Assembly (NCBI GenBank): GCA_036502575.1
Contig: DASXYL010000062.1
Span: 1-64,000 of the forward strand
Length of the DNA stretch: 64,000 bases
From: DASXRA01 sp036502575
Lineage (GTDB): Bacteria; Actinomycetota; Actinomycetes; Mycobacteriales; Jatrophihabitantaceae
Direction: 5' to 3'
Shown: one piece after another, positions 15,374 through 23,769 of the stretch
Layout of the letters: the number at the start of each line of letters is the position of its first letter
Position numbering within the stretch: position 1 is the stretch's first letter
The notes under the pieces: generated by a model
Told to the model about the DNA's origin: nothing
Databases searched by the model: none
Seen by the model: only the letters and a program-made list of their open reading frames with translations
Program-made: the position numbers and the translations under genes

Positions 15374-16251
15374 CCACGATCGAGGCGCGCGCTCGGGCCC
15401 GGGCGCGCGCGCCCCAGCCATTTCCGTACCGCAAGGTACTGATGAGCGTCGCCAACCACGCGGTGGCCATCGCGGTCGCCCTGTGCTTCCTGCTGCCGTT
15501 CGGGATCGTCGCCGTCACGTCGGTGATGACGCAGACCCAGGCGGGCACCGGGTCGCTGTGGCCGAACAAGTGGGCGTGGCACAACTTCGGCGACGTCTTC
15601 ACCGCGATGCCGTTCGCGCGCGACCTGTGGAACACCGTGCTCTACGCGGGGCTGTCGACGATCGGCGTGTTGCTCTCGTCGATACCCGTGGCGTACGCGC
15701 TGGCGCGGTTGCACTGGCGCGGTCGCGAGGTCATGTTCATGGTCGTGCTGGCCACGATGATGATTCCGGCGCAGGTCACCAGCTTGCCGCTGTACGTAGT
15801 CTTCTCGAAGTTGGGATGGGTGAACTCGCTTCGTCCGCTGATCATCCCGTCGTTCTTCGGGGACGCCTTCAGCATCTTCTTGCTGCGCCAGTTCTTCCTG
15901 ACCATTCCCCAGGAGATGACCGAGGCGGCGCGCTGCGACGGGGCGAGCGACTGGCGCATCCTCACCCGCATCATCGTGCCGATGGCGCGGCCGGCCATCG
16001 CGGCCGTCGGACTGTTCGCGTTCCTGTATGCGTGGAACGACTTCTACAACCCGTTGCTGTACACCGGCAACAGCGCGAACAGTCAGACGCTGGCCGTGGG
16101 GTTGACGACGTTGGCGAAGAGCGCGCACCAGAATTCCTACCAGCTGCAGATGGCCGCCTCGCTGATCTTCCTGGCTCCGGTGCTGCTGCTGTTCTTCTTT
16201 GCGCAGAAGGTGTTCGTCGAGGGTGTCACCCTGACCGGGGTGAAGGGATGA
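15370..16251 (+). CDS. ABC sugar permease, MalG type
   Basis: A 293-residue partner permease with six helices. The EAA loop is EAARCDGASDWRILTRIIVP. An Arg/Ala-rich cytoplasmic N-terminus precedes helix 1. ATGA overlaps at both ends keep it in one translational unit with the upstream permease and downstream GH4 enzyme. Confidence 0.93.
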   Translation: MTTIEARARARARAPQPFPYRKVLMSVANHAVAIAVALCFLLPFGIVAVTSVMTQTQAGTGSLWPNKWAWHNFGDVFTAMPFARDLWNTVLYAGLSTIGVLLSSIPVAYALARLHWRGREVMFMVVLATMMIPAQVTSLPLYVVFSKLGWVNSLRPLIIPSFFGDAFSIFLLRQFFLTIPQEMTEAARCDGASDWRILTRIIVPMARPAIAAVGLFAFLYAWNDFYNPLLYTGNSANSQTLAVGLTTLAKSAHQNSYQLQMAASLIFLAPVLLLFFFAQKVFVEGVTLTGVKG

Positions 16252-17447
16252 AGATAGCCGTCGTCGGCGGGGGCAGCACGTACACGCCGGAGCTCGTGGC
16301 CGGCTTCTCGGCGCGACTCGACGTTCTGGACCTCGACGAGTTGGTGCTGCAGGACGTCGATGCGGAACGTCTCGAGGTGGTCGGCGGCCTGGCGATGCGC
16401 ATGCTGGACGCCGTGCGTACGACGACGTCGTTGCCGGACGCCCTCGACGGGGCCGACATCGTTCTCGTGCAGCTGCGGGTGGGCGGTCAGCAGGCCCGAC
16501 TGCGCGACGAGACGATCCCCGGCAAGTACGGGCTGGTCGGGCAGGAGACGACCGGGCCGGGCGGGTTCGCCAAGGCGATGCGTACCGTGCCGGTGGTGCT
16601 CGACATCGCGGCGGCGGCGCGCAGGTACGCGCGTGACGACGCGTGGATCATCGATTTCACCAACCCGGTCGGCATCGTCACCCGGGCGCTGCTCGACGAG
16701 GGGCATCGAGCACTGGGACTGTGCAACGTGGCGATCGGCCTGCAGCGTCGCATTGCCAAGCACTACGGCGCGCGCCCCGAGCAGGTCGAGCTCGACCACG
16801 CCGGGCTCAACCACCTGACGTGGGTTCGCTCCGTCCGGGTGGACGGCATCGAGCGGTTGCCCGAGCTCTTCGACGTCATGGGCGATGCCGGTGTGCCGGC
16901 CGAGCTGATGCGGACGCTGCAGGCCATCCCGTCCTACTACCTGCGCTACTTCTACTGCACGGACGAGGTGATCGAGGAGCAGGCGCTGGGCCCGCACCGC
17001 GCCGAGCAGGTGCTGGCTATCGAGCGCGAGCTCCTGGAGCTCTACCGCGATCCTGAGCTCGACCACAAGCCCGACCTGCTCGACCAGCGCGGCGGTGCCT
17101 ACTACAGCGAGGCGGCGGCCGCGCTCGTCACGTCACTCGTCACCGGTGACAACGCCCGGCACTACGTGAACGTCCGCAACAACGGCACGATCGCCGGGTT
17201 GCCGGACGACTCCGTGGTCGAGGTGCCGGCCACCGTCGACCGCGCCGGCGCGCGTCCAGTGGCCGTCGCTCCGCTGGCGCCGGAGATGCTGGGCCTGGTG
17301 CAGGCGGTGACGCAGTACGAGATCCTGACCATCGAGGCGGCCCGGTCCGGCGATCAGAGCGTGGCCGCCCGGGCGTTGCTGGCCAATCCACTCGTGCGGC
17401 AGTGGCAGCACGTCCCCGACCTGCTCGGCGACCTCCTCGCGACATGA
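16248..17447 (+). CDS. GH4 family glycosidase (6-phospho-beta-glucosidase-like)
   Basis: A 399-residue cytosolic GH4 enzyme; the family uses NAD+ and a divalent metal through a redox elimination mechanism. The Rossmann start KIAVVGGGSTYTPELV binds NAD+; FTNPVGI and the probable metal ligands C159 (LCNVAIG) and H189 (GLNHLTW) are present. GH4 enzymes often cleave 6-phospho-sugars; because import here is by ABC transporter rather than PTS, phosphorylation by the adjacent kinase could provide the substrate. Exact specificity is not readable. Confidence 0.88.
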   Translation: MKIAVVGGGSTYTPELVAGFSARLDVLDLDELVLQDVDAERLEVVGGLAMRMLDAVRTTTSLPDALDGADIVLVQLRVGGQQARLRDETIPGKYGLVGQETTGPGGFAKAMRTVPVVLDIAAAARRYARDDAWIIDFTNPVGIVTRALLDEGHRALGLCNVAIGLQRRIAKHYGARPEQVELDHAGLNHLTWVRSVRVDGIERLPELFDVMGDAGVPAELMRTLQAIPSYYLRYFYCTDEVIEEQALGPHRAEQVLAIERELLELYRDPELDHKPDLLDQRGGAYYSEAAAALVTSLVTGDNARHYVNVRNNGTIAGLPDDSVVEVPATVDRAGARPVAVAPLAPEMLGLVQAVTQYEILTIEAARSGDQSVAARALLANPLVRQWQHVPDLLGDLLAT

Positions 17448-18415
17448 CCGCTTACGTGATCGCCGCGGACGGCGGCAATTCCAAGACTGACCTGGTTCTG
17501 TCCACTGTGGACGGTGAGGTGCTCGCTGAGGTGCAGGGCGGCGGCACGCACCCGCACCTCACCGGCATAGACCGAACCGCCGAGGATCTCGCCGCCATGG
17601 TGGCGCAGGTGCGCGAGCGGGCCGGGCTACCGGCGTCGACGAGGATCGGGGTTGGTGCGTTCTACCTGGCCAACGTCGACGTGGCGGCCGACGAGCGCGA
17701 GGCGCTGGCCGCCCTGGGCCGGCTCCACGTCGTCGAGCAGGTGACGGTCTACAACGACGCGTTCGCCGTGCTCCGCGCCGGCAGCGTCCGAGGATGGGGC
17801 GTCGCTGTCACCGCCGGCGCGGGCGTCAACGCGGTCGGGGTGCACCCGAGCGGCGAGGTGGCGCGCTTCCTGTCGCTCGGCGACATCACCGGCGATTGGG
17901 GCGGCGGCCACGGGGTAGGCGTGGCCGGTCTCGGGGCGGCGGTACGGGCCGAGGACGGTCGCGGCCCGGACACCAAGCTGACGGTGCGCGTCGCCGAGCA
18001 CTACTCGCTGGCCAGCGCCGAGGCGGTGGCGCTGGCGATCCACCGCCGCGAAATTCCTTACGCAGCAGTGCAAACTCTCGCGCCGGTGGTGTTCAAGACG
18101 GCATCCGAGGGCGATCAGGTCGCTCGCGAGATCGTCGTGCGGCTGGGCGACGAGGTGGCCAACATGGCCGCGACGCTGCTGCGCCGGCTGCGTCTGCTCG
18201 ACTCGGACGCCGACGTCGTTCTCGGGGGCGGAACGCTCCAGTCCGGCAACAGCATCCTGATCGAGCGCATCGAGGCGTTGATGCGCGACGCGGCGCCGAA
18301 CGTCTCGGTGCGAGTGCTCGATGTTCCGCCGGTCGTCGGTGCGCTAATCGAGGCTCTGGTGCTGGCCGGGGCGTCCGAGGAAGCGCAGCAGCGCGCTCGA
18401 GCCGCGTTTCGCTAA
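17444..18415 (+). CDS. BadF/BadG-type ATPase, N-acetylglucosamine kinase-like
   Basis: A 323-residue actin-fold sugar kinase of the BadF/BadG/BcrA family, which includes bacterial and human GlcNAc kinases. Phosphate-binding motif IAADGGNSKTDLVL lies at the N-terminus; VTAGAGVNAVG and GDWGGGHG follow. It starts in ATGA overlap with GH4 and is the last gene of the operon. Its likely role is to phosphorylate the imported or released sugar; amino-sugar specificity is inferred from family only. Confidence 0.85.
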   Translation: MTAYVIAADGGNSKTDLVLSTVDGEVLAEVQGGGTHPHLTGIDRTAEDLAAMVAQVRERAGLPASTRIGVGAFYLANVDVAADEREALAALGRLHVVEQVTVYNDAFAVLRAGSVRGWGVAVTAGAGVNAVGVHPSGEVARFLSLGDITGDWGGGHGVGVAGLGAAVRAEDGRGPDTKLTVRVAEHYSLASAEAVALAIHRREIPYAAVQTLAPVVFKTASEGDQVAREIVVRLGDEVANMAATLLRRLRLLDSDADVVLGGGTLQSGNSILIERIEALMRDAAPNVSVRVLDVPPVVGALIEALVLAGASEEAQQRARAAFR

Positions 18416-19371
18416 CGCGGCCGGCGCATTCTGGCCAGCTGGAAGCCGGCCTGGAAGCGGGTGCGCGCACCCAGGCCGGACATCAGTGCGTGCACGCGGC
18501 GGTGCACGGTGCTGGCGCTGACGCCGAGCGCGCGCTGGATCGCGCTGTCGCCCAGGCCCGCCGCCAGCAGACGCACCAGCTGATCGTCGTGCGGCTGGGA
18601 CCCGGACGCCTCGTCCACGCCCAGTGGTATCGCGCGCTGCCAGTAGGCCTCGAACAGCGCGGACAGTGAGTCGAGCAACGGCGAGCGGTGCACGACGAGC
18701 ACCGAGACGGCGCCGGCCGGGCCGGCCTGCATAGACAGCGTGGCTGCGAAATCGTCGAACAGGGTGAGCTTCGCCGGTAGCTCGGGCAGCACCCGGGCCT
18801 GCTCGCCGGCGGCGATGCCGGCCTCGAGATCGGCCCATCGTCCGGGCACGTCGACCACGCTCTGCGCGTAGATGACGCGATAGGTGATTCCGTCCGCGAG
18901 GCGCTGCAGCTCGACGGAGTCCGGTTCGAGCGGGTCGCTGAAGTACGGCGGGCGGTCGAACGCGCGCAGCTCCTTCGACACAGCCCGGCCGAGCTGGCCC
19001 CACCGCTGCAGGATCGTGCTCTCGGACGTGACGATCTCGATGAAGTCCACCGAGCCGGTGTCGCCGAGCGACGTCCAGAACCGATCCATCAGCGCCGGGA
19101 TGGCCTGCGTGACTCGCCGGGCATCGTCGATGCGGACCCGCGCCAGGCCCTCGACCGCGACGTCGGGGGCGATCGCCGTGTAGAGCGGCGGCGAGCCGGC
19201 CAGTCGGGTGGCCAGACCCAGATCGACGAGGCTCTCCACCACCGCGACGAGCTGTGGACGCGGTCGATCGAGGTGGCGCGCGGCGATGTCGTCGAGTGAC
19301 TGGCCGGGGTGGGCGAGCAGGCCGAGATAGAGCTCTTCCTGATGCGGGCTGAGCCCGACCCCTTCCAGCAC
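18412..19371 (-). CDS. TrmB/LuxR-type two-HTH regulator
   Basis: A ~319-residue regulator combining an N-terminal TrmB-like winged HTH (GLSPHQEELYLGLLAHPGQS, about 5-60) with a C-terminal LuxR-type HTH (VRLLAAGLGDSAIQRALGVS, then STVHRRVHALMSGLGA). The GTG at 19371 is chosen because the TrmB domain starts right after it; a TTG 11 codons upstream is also in frame. This class often lies next to secreted peptidase genes in actinomycetes, and here it is divergent from a secreted protein and an S53 peptidase. Its 3' end overlaps the kinase gene by 4 bp. Confidence 0.8.
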   Translation of the reverse strand: MLEGVGLSPHQEELYLGLLAHPGQSLDDIAARHLDRPRPQLVAVVESLVDLGLATRLAGSPPLYTAIAPDVAVEGLARVRIDDARRVTQAIPALMDRFWTSLGDTGSVDFIEIVTSESTILQRWGQLGRAVSKELRAFDRPPYFSDPLEPDSVELQRLADGITYRVIYAQSVVDVPGRWADLEAGIAAGEQARVLPELPAKLTLFDDFAATLSMQAGPAGAVSVLVVHRSPLLDSLSALFEAYWQRAIPLGVDEASGSQPHDDQLVRLLAAGLGDSAIQRALGVSASTVHRRVHALMSGLGARTRFQAGFQLARMRRPR

Positions 19372-19493
19372 GCCGCGGCCCCGTCCGTGACTAATTCGCC
19401 TCAATGACCAGAAGTCGTCGCCTTGGCACCTTACATGGACACAACGGGCTTGGCAGCATCGAACGACTGCATGCCGTTCAGGAGGTGAGGCGA

Positions 19494-21588
19494 ATGCCTC
19501 GTCACACGACCCCGTCCGTGCTCATCGCCATCGCCGCCTGCGTTGTCGGCGCGGCCGGTTTGGGGGTGCTGCCGGCGAGCGCGGCCACGCCGGCCGGGCC
19601 GCCTCCGAGCAGCGCGCCCCGGCCGGTCACGCTGGTCACGGGCGACGTCGTCAGCGTCTCGACGCAGGCAGGTGGGCGCCAGGCGGCGTCCGTGCTGCGA
19701 GCGAACCCCGATGGACCGGGCGGCCGGTTCCAGACGTTCAACCTGGGGGCCGACCTGTACGTGGTGCCCCAATCGGCGGTCCCGTATCTCGGTTCGACGA
19801 TGGATCTGGCGCTGTTCGACGTGACGAATCCGCCGTCGTCGGTGCACGTGACGTATCGCCCCGGCCCGAGCACGTCGGCCGTCCCCACCGGACGTGCGTT
19901 CGGCGCGGCGCTCGCGGACCAGGCGCTGCGCGACCACGCGTCGCCGACCCACACCACCGGCCTGTTCGCGAACGTCGCCCGGATCAGCGCGTCGGCGTCG
20001 GCTGTCGTCGCGCCGAACTTCGTCATGCACACGCTGACCGTGAACGGGGTCGACCAGACCGGCGCGGCTGACACCGGCGACGACGTCGTGATCTACAACG
20101 TCGACGATCTGCGCAAGTACGGCGGCCAGGCGATCTGGCGCCAGGGCCTCGCGAAGGTCAGCGTGCCGGCCGGCCACTACGCGGCGATCTCGTTCTTCTA
20201 CGACTACCAGGCCGACGTCGCCCGCATGGTCACGCTGCCGCAGTTCTCGGTCACCGCCGACTCGGCGATCACCGTGGACGCCCGCGCCGCGACGGCCCCG
20301 GTCTCGGTCACGACGCCGCAGCCGGCTACCCCGGCAGTCAACGAGGTGTCCTTCGGGCGCACGGACAAGCTCGGCGAGACCGGCAGCTATACGTTCCTCG
20401 GCGGCGGCACCACGTCCTTCGTGGTGCAGCCGACCACCAAGCGGATCACCGTCGGGCAACTGCACTACTACGTGTACACCCCGTTCGTTCGGACCCTCGT
20501 ACAGCTATGACCTGAAGTTCCCGAGCGACGGGGCGATCCCGGCCAACCAGCATTACGTCGTCCACGACGCAGACCTGGCGGCGATCGACTCGAAGTACCC
20601 GGCCAGCCATCCGGACACGACCGCGCTCGACACGAGGTTCGGCGCCCTGCCCTGGCAGTCGTTCCTGTTCGCCGTGGACGTCGGGTTCGCCACGCCCACG
20701 CAGCGCACCGAGTACTACTCGGCCCGGCCGGACGTCAGCTGGCAGGGCGTCTACTACTCGGTGTTCCACGAGGACACCTTCGACTTCCTCGGCGGCTACC
20801 AGAGTGCGTGGCGGACGTACACGCCCGGCACGAGCTACGCCACGACCTGGGCCGGCACGCCCGGCCATCCGCGGTTGCTCGAAGGCGCGATCTACGTCGG
20901 CGAGACGGTGTGCCCGGCGTGCATCAGCGGCGGTCGGCTCGACCTGCTCGCCTATCCGTTCGGCGACAACTCGTCCGAGCATTTCGGATTCCCGGACGAC
21001 TCCGCACAGTCGACCTTCGGGGTGTACGCCGACGACGTCCCGATCAAGACGGGCAACTTCCTCGATGCCGAGGCGACGATGCCGGACGGCACGCAGACCT
21101 ACCGCATCGACTACAACACGACCCGCTCGTCGCCCGACTTCCTGCTGTCGACGGACGTGCGCACGCGCTGGACCGTGCCGGCGAACGTCTCGACCGGCAG
21201 CCTCCCGTCGGGGTGGGTGTGCACGTACCGTGCCGACCCACCGGCCAGCTGCGGGGTGCTGCCGCTGATCACGAGTGGCTACGACCTGCCGGTGAACCTG
21301 CTCGGCCAGCTGCCGCCCGGCGCCGGTTCCGGGACGTTGAATCTGGGCCACCTCGCCGCGTCGGGCCTGGCCTTCACATCGGTCAAGGTCAAGGCGTCCT
21401 TCAACGGCGGTCAGACGTGGGGCGCCGTGACGGCCACCGACGAGGGCGCCGGGCACTACGGCCTCGCGTTCACCGTGCCGCCGGTGGCGAGCACCGACGG
21501 CTTCGGCGCGCTGCAGGTCACCGCGCGCGACGCCGTGGGCGGCACGTTCACCCAGACCATCCAGCACGCCTTCGCGATCGGGGGATGA
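19494..21588 (+). pseudogene. Secreted protein with +1 frameshift
   Basis: A GGAGGT site precedes ATG 19494. The product begins with a Sec signal peptide (hydrophobic core 9-28, cleavage after ASA near 35), then PRPVTLVTGDVVSVSTQAGG, a segment resembling the N-terminus of large actinobacterial S8 subtilases. No subtilase catalytic motif appears later. The first frame ends at 20510; the sensible continuation (SYDLKFPSDGAIPAN) is in the next frame and runs to 21588. The shift lies between about 20480 and 20505. An intact version would be about 697 residues. It may be a real disruption, a sequencing error or, less likely, programmed slippage. Confidence 0.75.
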
Positions 21589-22763
21589 CGATGAACGCTT
21601 ATCGCATAGGGGTCCTGGCCGTGTCGCTGACGCTCGGCGCGTTGGCGGTGTCAGCCCCGGCCTCCGCGTCTTCGGCTTCGCCCTCGGTGGGCGCAGCCTG
21701 CGCGCAGGCCGCGCCCGGGCACGCTCGGTGTCTGTCGCTGGTACGTACCGACGTCCGGCCGATGGCCGCCACGGCCACGCCTTCCGGGTTCGGGCCCGCC
21801 GACCTGCAGGCGGCGTACAACCTGCCGATCGCGCGCGGCGCCGGGCAGACGATCGCGATCGTCGACGCCTACGACGACCCGACCGCCGAGGCCGACGTCG
21901 CGGCCTACCGGGCCCAGTACGGCCTGCCGCCGTGCACGACGGCCAACGGCTGCTTCGCGAAGGTCAACCAGGCCGGCGTCGCCGGCCCGTACCCGGACGC
22001 CGACGGCGGCTGGGCGGTCGAGATATCGCTTGACCTCGACATGGCCTCGGCGGCTTGCCCGAAGTGCAACATCCTTTTGGTGGAAGGCGATTCGTCACTG
22101 GTGGACGACCTGGCCGCATCCGTCGACACGGCCGTGTCGCTCGGCGCGGACGTCGTCTCCAACAGCTACGGCTTGGACGAGTTCAACGGCATGGAGGACT
22201 ACTTCATCCACTACCAGCACAGCGGGCACGTGATCGTCGCGTCCTCCGGCGACTACGGGTTTACCGCGGCGTCGTTCCCGGCCGTGACGCCGGGAGTCGT
22301 CGCGGTCGGCGGCACCAGCCTGTACGCGGCCGACAACACCCGTGGCTGGACGGAGAAGGCGTGGTCGGGCGCGGGTAGTGGCTGCTCGGCGTACGTGGCC
22401 AAGCCCGCGTATCAGAAGGACAAGCACTGCAGCATGCGCACGATCGCCGATGTGTCCGCGGTGGCCGACCCCGACACCGGGGTCGCGGTCTATGACACCA
22501 CGCCGAACCCGTACGGCATCCCGCCGGGCTGGTTGATCGTCGGGGGTACGAGCGCGTCGTCGCCGTTCATCGCCGGCGTGATCGGCCTGGCCGGCAACGC
22601 GTCGACGTTCACCACCGGCTTCGCCTACAAGCACACGTCGTCCGTGTTCGACGTGGTCGGCGGCTCGAACGGCTACTGCGGCAACGACTATCTCTGCACC
22701 GCGAAGAAGGGCTATGACGGGCCGACGGGCGTCGGCACACCCAACGGGGTAGGCGCCCTGTAA
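21585..22763 (+). CDS. Secreted S53 (sedolisin-type) peptidase
   Basis: A ~392-residue secreted serine-carboxyl peptidase. Signal peptide about 1-31 (APASAS). Catalytic residues are visible: E146 and D150 in AVEISLD, oxyanion D223 in SSGDYG, and S323 in GGTSASSPF. DVSAVADPDTG matches the family's conserved calcium or structural segment. The long kumamolisin-type propeptide is absent; only about 40 residues separate signal and catalytic domain, as in the short actinobacterial subgroup. ATG 21585 overlaps the previous stop; ATG 21591 is an alternative. Confidence 0.88.
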   Translation: MTMNAYRIGVLAVSLTLGALAVSAPASASSASPSVGAACAQAAPGHARCLSLVRTDVRPMAATATPSGFGPADLQAAYNLPIARGAGQTIAIVDAYDDPTAEADVAAYRAQYGLPPCTTANGCFAKVNQAGVAGPYPDADGGWAVEISLDLDMASAACPKCNILLVEGDSSLVDDLAASVDTAVSLGADVVSNSYGLDEFNGMEDYFIHYQHSGHVIVASSGDYGFTAASFPAVTPGVVAVGGTSLYAADNTRGWTEKAWSGAGSGCSAYVAKPAYQKDKHCSMRTIADVSAVADPDTGVAVYDTTPNPYGIPPGWLIVGGTSASSPFIAGVIGLAGNASTFTTGFAYKHTSSVFDVVGGSNGYCGNDYLCTAKKGYDGPTGVGTPNGVGAL

Positions 22764-22842
22764 CGCCGCGGGCTGGCGGGTTCACCGTGTGTTTCGCCAC
22801 TGGCTGTCGTCGGGTGGTGTCACTGCGGCGTCACATCGGGCA

Positions 22843-23242
22843 GAATAAGAACGAGGCCCCTCCATGTATGAGATGGAGGGGCCTCGAACAGCTTCGCTGC
22901 TCCGACTCGCCGATCGCTCGGCGGGCGGGCGTTGCTCAGCCGGCCACCGGATCGGAAAACTCTCCCGGACCCGCCGGTCACCCGACGCTTCCGAGGTCCG
23001 GAGTTGCCCCCGGCTAGGTTTTCTTTCTCAGTGGCAAAGCAATTTCTACTGGTTGAATCTCCGGTGCACAAGGGGTTTCTGGCAATTACTTCGACGCAAT
23101 TTTGATCATCAACACGATGTCCACAGCGCGCAGGATGTTATCCCCCGTAACAGCGGTTTCGTCCACCACTCGTCCACATATTGACCCACAGGTTGTGGGT
23201 CGGCGCAGACCACTGCCCGCAAGGGGCTTGGCTCATGATCAC
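22843..23242 (+). repeat. ~390 bp non-coding element, copy 1
   Basis: This stretch shares clear, gapped similarity with 23385-23769 along its whole length. Shared blocks include the opening hairpin, CCCGACGCTTCCGAGGTCCG, GCAATTTCTACTGG, CACAAGGGG, TGTCCACAG, GTTATCCCC and GCTCATGATCA. It is less GC-rich than neighbouring genes in its second half. The frames here look non-coding: no ribosome site, no family resemblance, and the two copies do not preserve a common reading frame. Function unknown. Confidence 0.8.
22852..22886. other. 14-bp hairpin opening repeat copy 1
   Basis: Arms CGAGGCCCCTCCAT (22852-22865) and ATGGAGGGGCCTCG (22873-22886) pair perfectly around loop GTATGAG. Compared with copy 2, the C22858:G22880 pair is T:A there, a compensatory change that keeps pairing. 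That points to selection on structure, as a terminator, structured RNA or extruded DNA hairpin. Confidence 0.8.
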
Positions 23243-23319
23243 GACCCGCACATCCGGGCGCACGTCCGGCGCAGCGAGTCGTGATCAACGACTCGAGCCG
23301 CGCCGCGGGCGACGTCGGG

Positions 23320-23397
23320 GCGAACATAGAACGACGTCGAGCCAACATAGAAAACGCTGGGCCAACATAGAAAACGCTGGGCCAACATAGAACGAGG
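23320..23397 (+). repeat. Four tandem ~20 bp repeats
   Basis: Consecutive units share (G)CCAACATAGAA: one of 21 bases (23320-23340), two identical 20-base units (23341-23360, 23361-23380) and a last unit running into the hairpin of repeat copy 2. There is no spacer diversity, so it is not a CRISPR. The same GAACGAGGC joint also precedes the hairpin of copy 1. Confidence 0.85.
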
Positions 23398-23769
23398 CTC
23401 CTCCATGTATGAGATGGAGGAGCCTCGAGCGACTCCGCTGCACCAGCCGCCGATCACTCGGCCGCCGTGCGCTGCTCGGTCAGCCACCGCGTCGAATCGC
23501 CCTGCCCGAACCCGCCGGTTGCCCGACGCTTCCGAGGTCCGAGGTTGCCCCCGGCCGGGTTTTCCTTCGCTGTAGCAATGCAATTTCTACTGGCTGAATC
23601 GCATCGGCACAAGGGGTTCTCGCGAATTACCAGGAAGCAATTTCCGTCATCAACAACATGTCCACAGTCGGTCGATCGTTATCCCCGGGACCACGCATTT
23701 ATCCACCGCGTGTCCACACTTTGATGCACAGCCTGTGGGCTCGACAACTAACGACGAGCTCATGATCAA
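23385..23769 (+). repeat. ~390 bp non-coding element, copy 2
   Basis: Second copy of the element at 22843-23242, roughly three-quarters identical by eye. It ends at GCTCATGATCA, right at the stop codon of the convergent fucosidase gene. Four DnaA-box-like words (TGTCCACAG, GTTATCCCC, TTATCCACC, TGTCCACAC) recur at similar spacing in copy 1 in slightly altered form. Confidence 0.8.
23393..23427. other. 14-bp hairpin opening repeat copy 2
   Basis: Arms CGAGGCTCCTCCAT (23393-23406) and ATGGAGGAGCCTCG (23414-23427) with the identical loop GTATGAG. The T23399:A23421 pair replaces C:G of copy 1. Loop sequence and stem length are conserved while the flanks have diverged. Confidence 0.8.

Noticed and set aside
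22864..23184. Possible 106-codon protein in repeat copy 1
   Set aside because: The frame is not conserved in copy 2, has no ribosome site and starts inside the hairpin loop region.
23320..23397. CRISPR-like array
   Set aside because: Units are adjacent with no unique spacers and no cas genes nearby.
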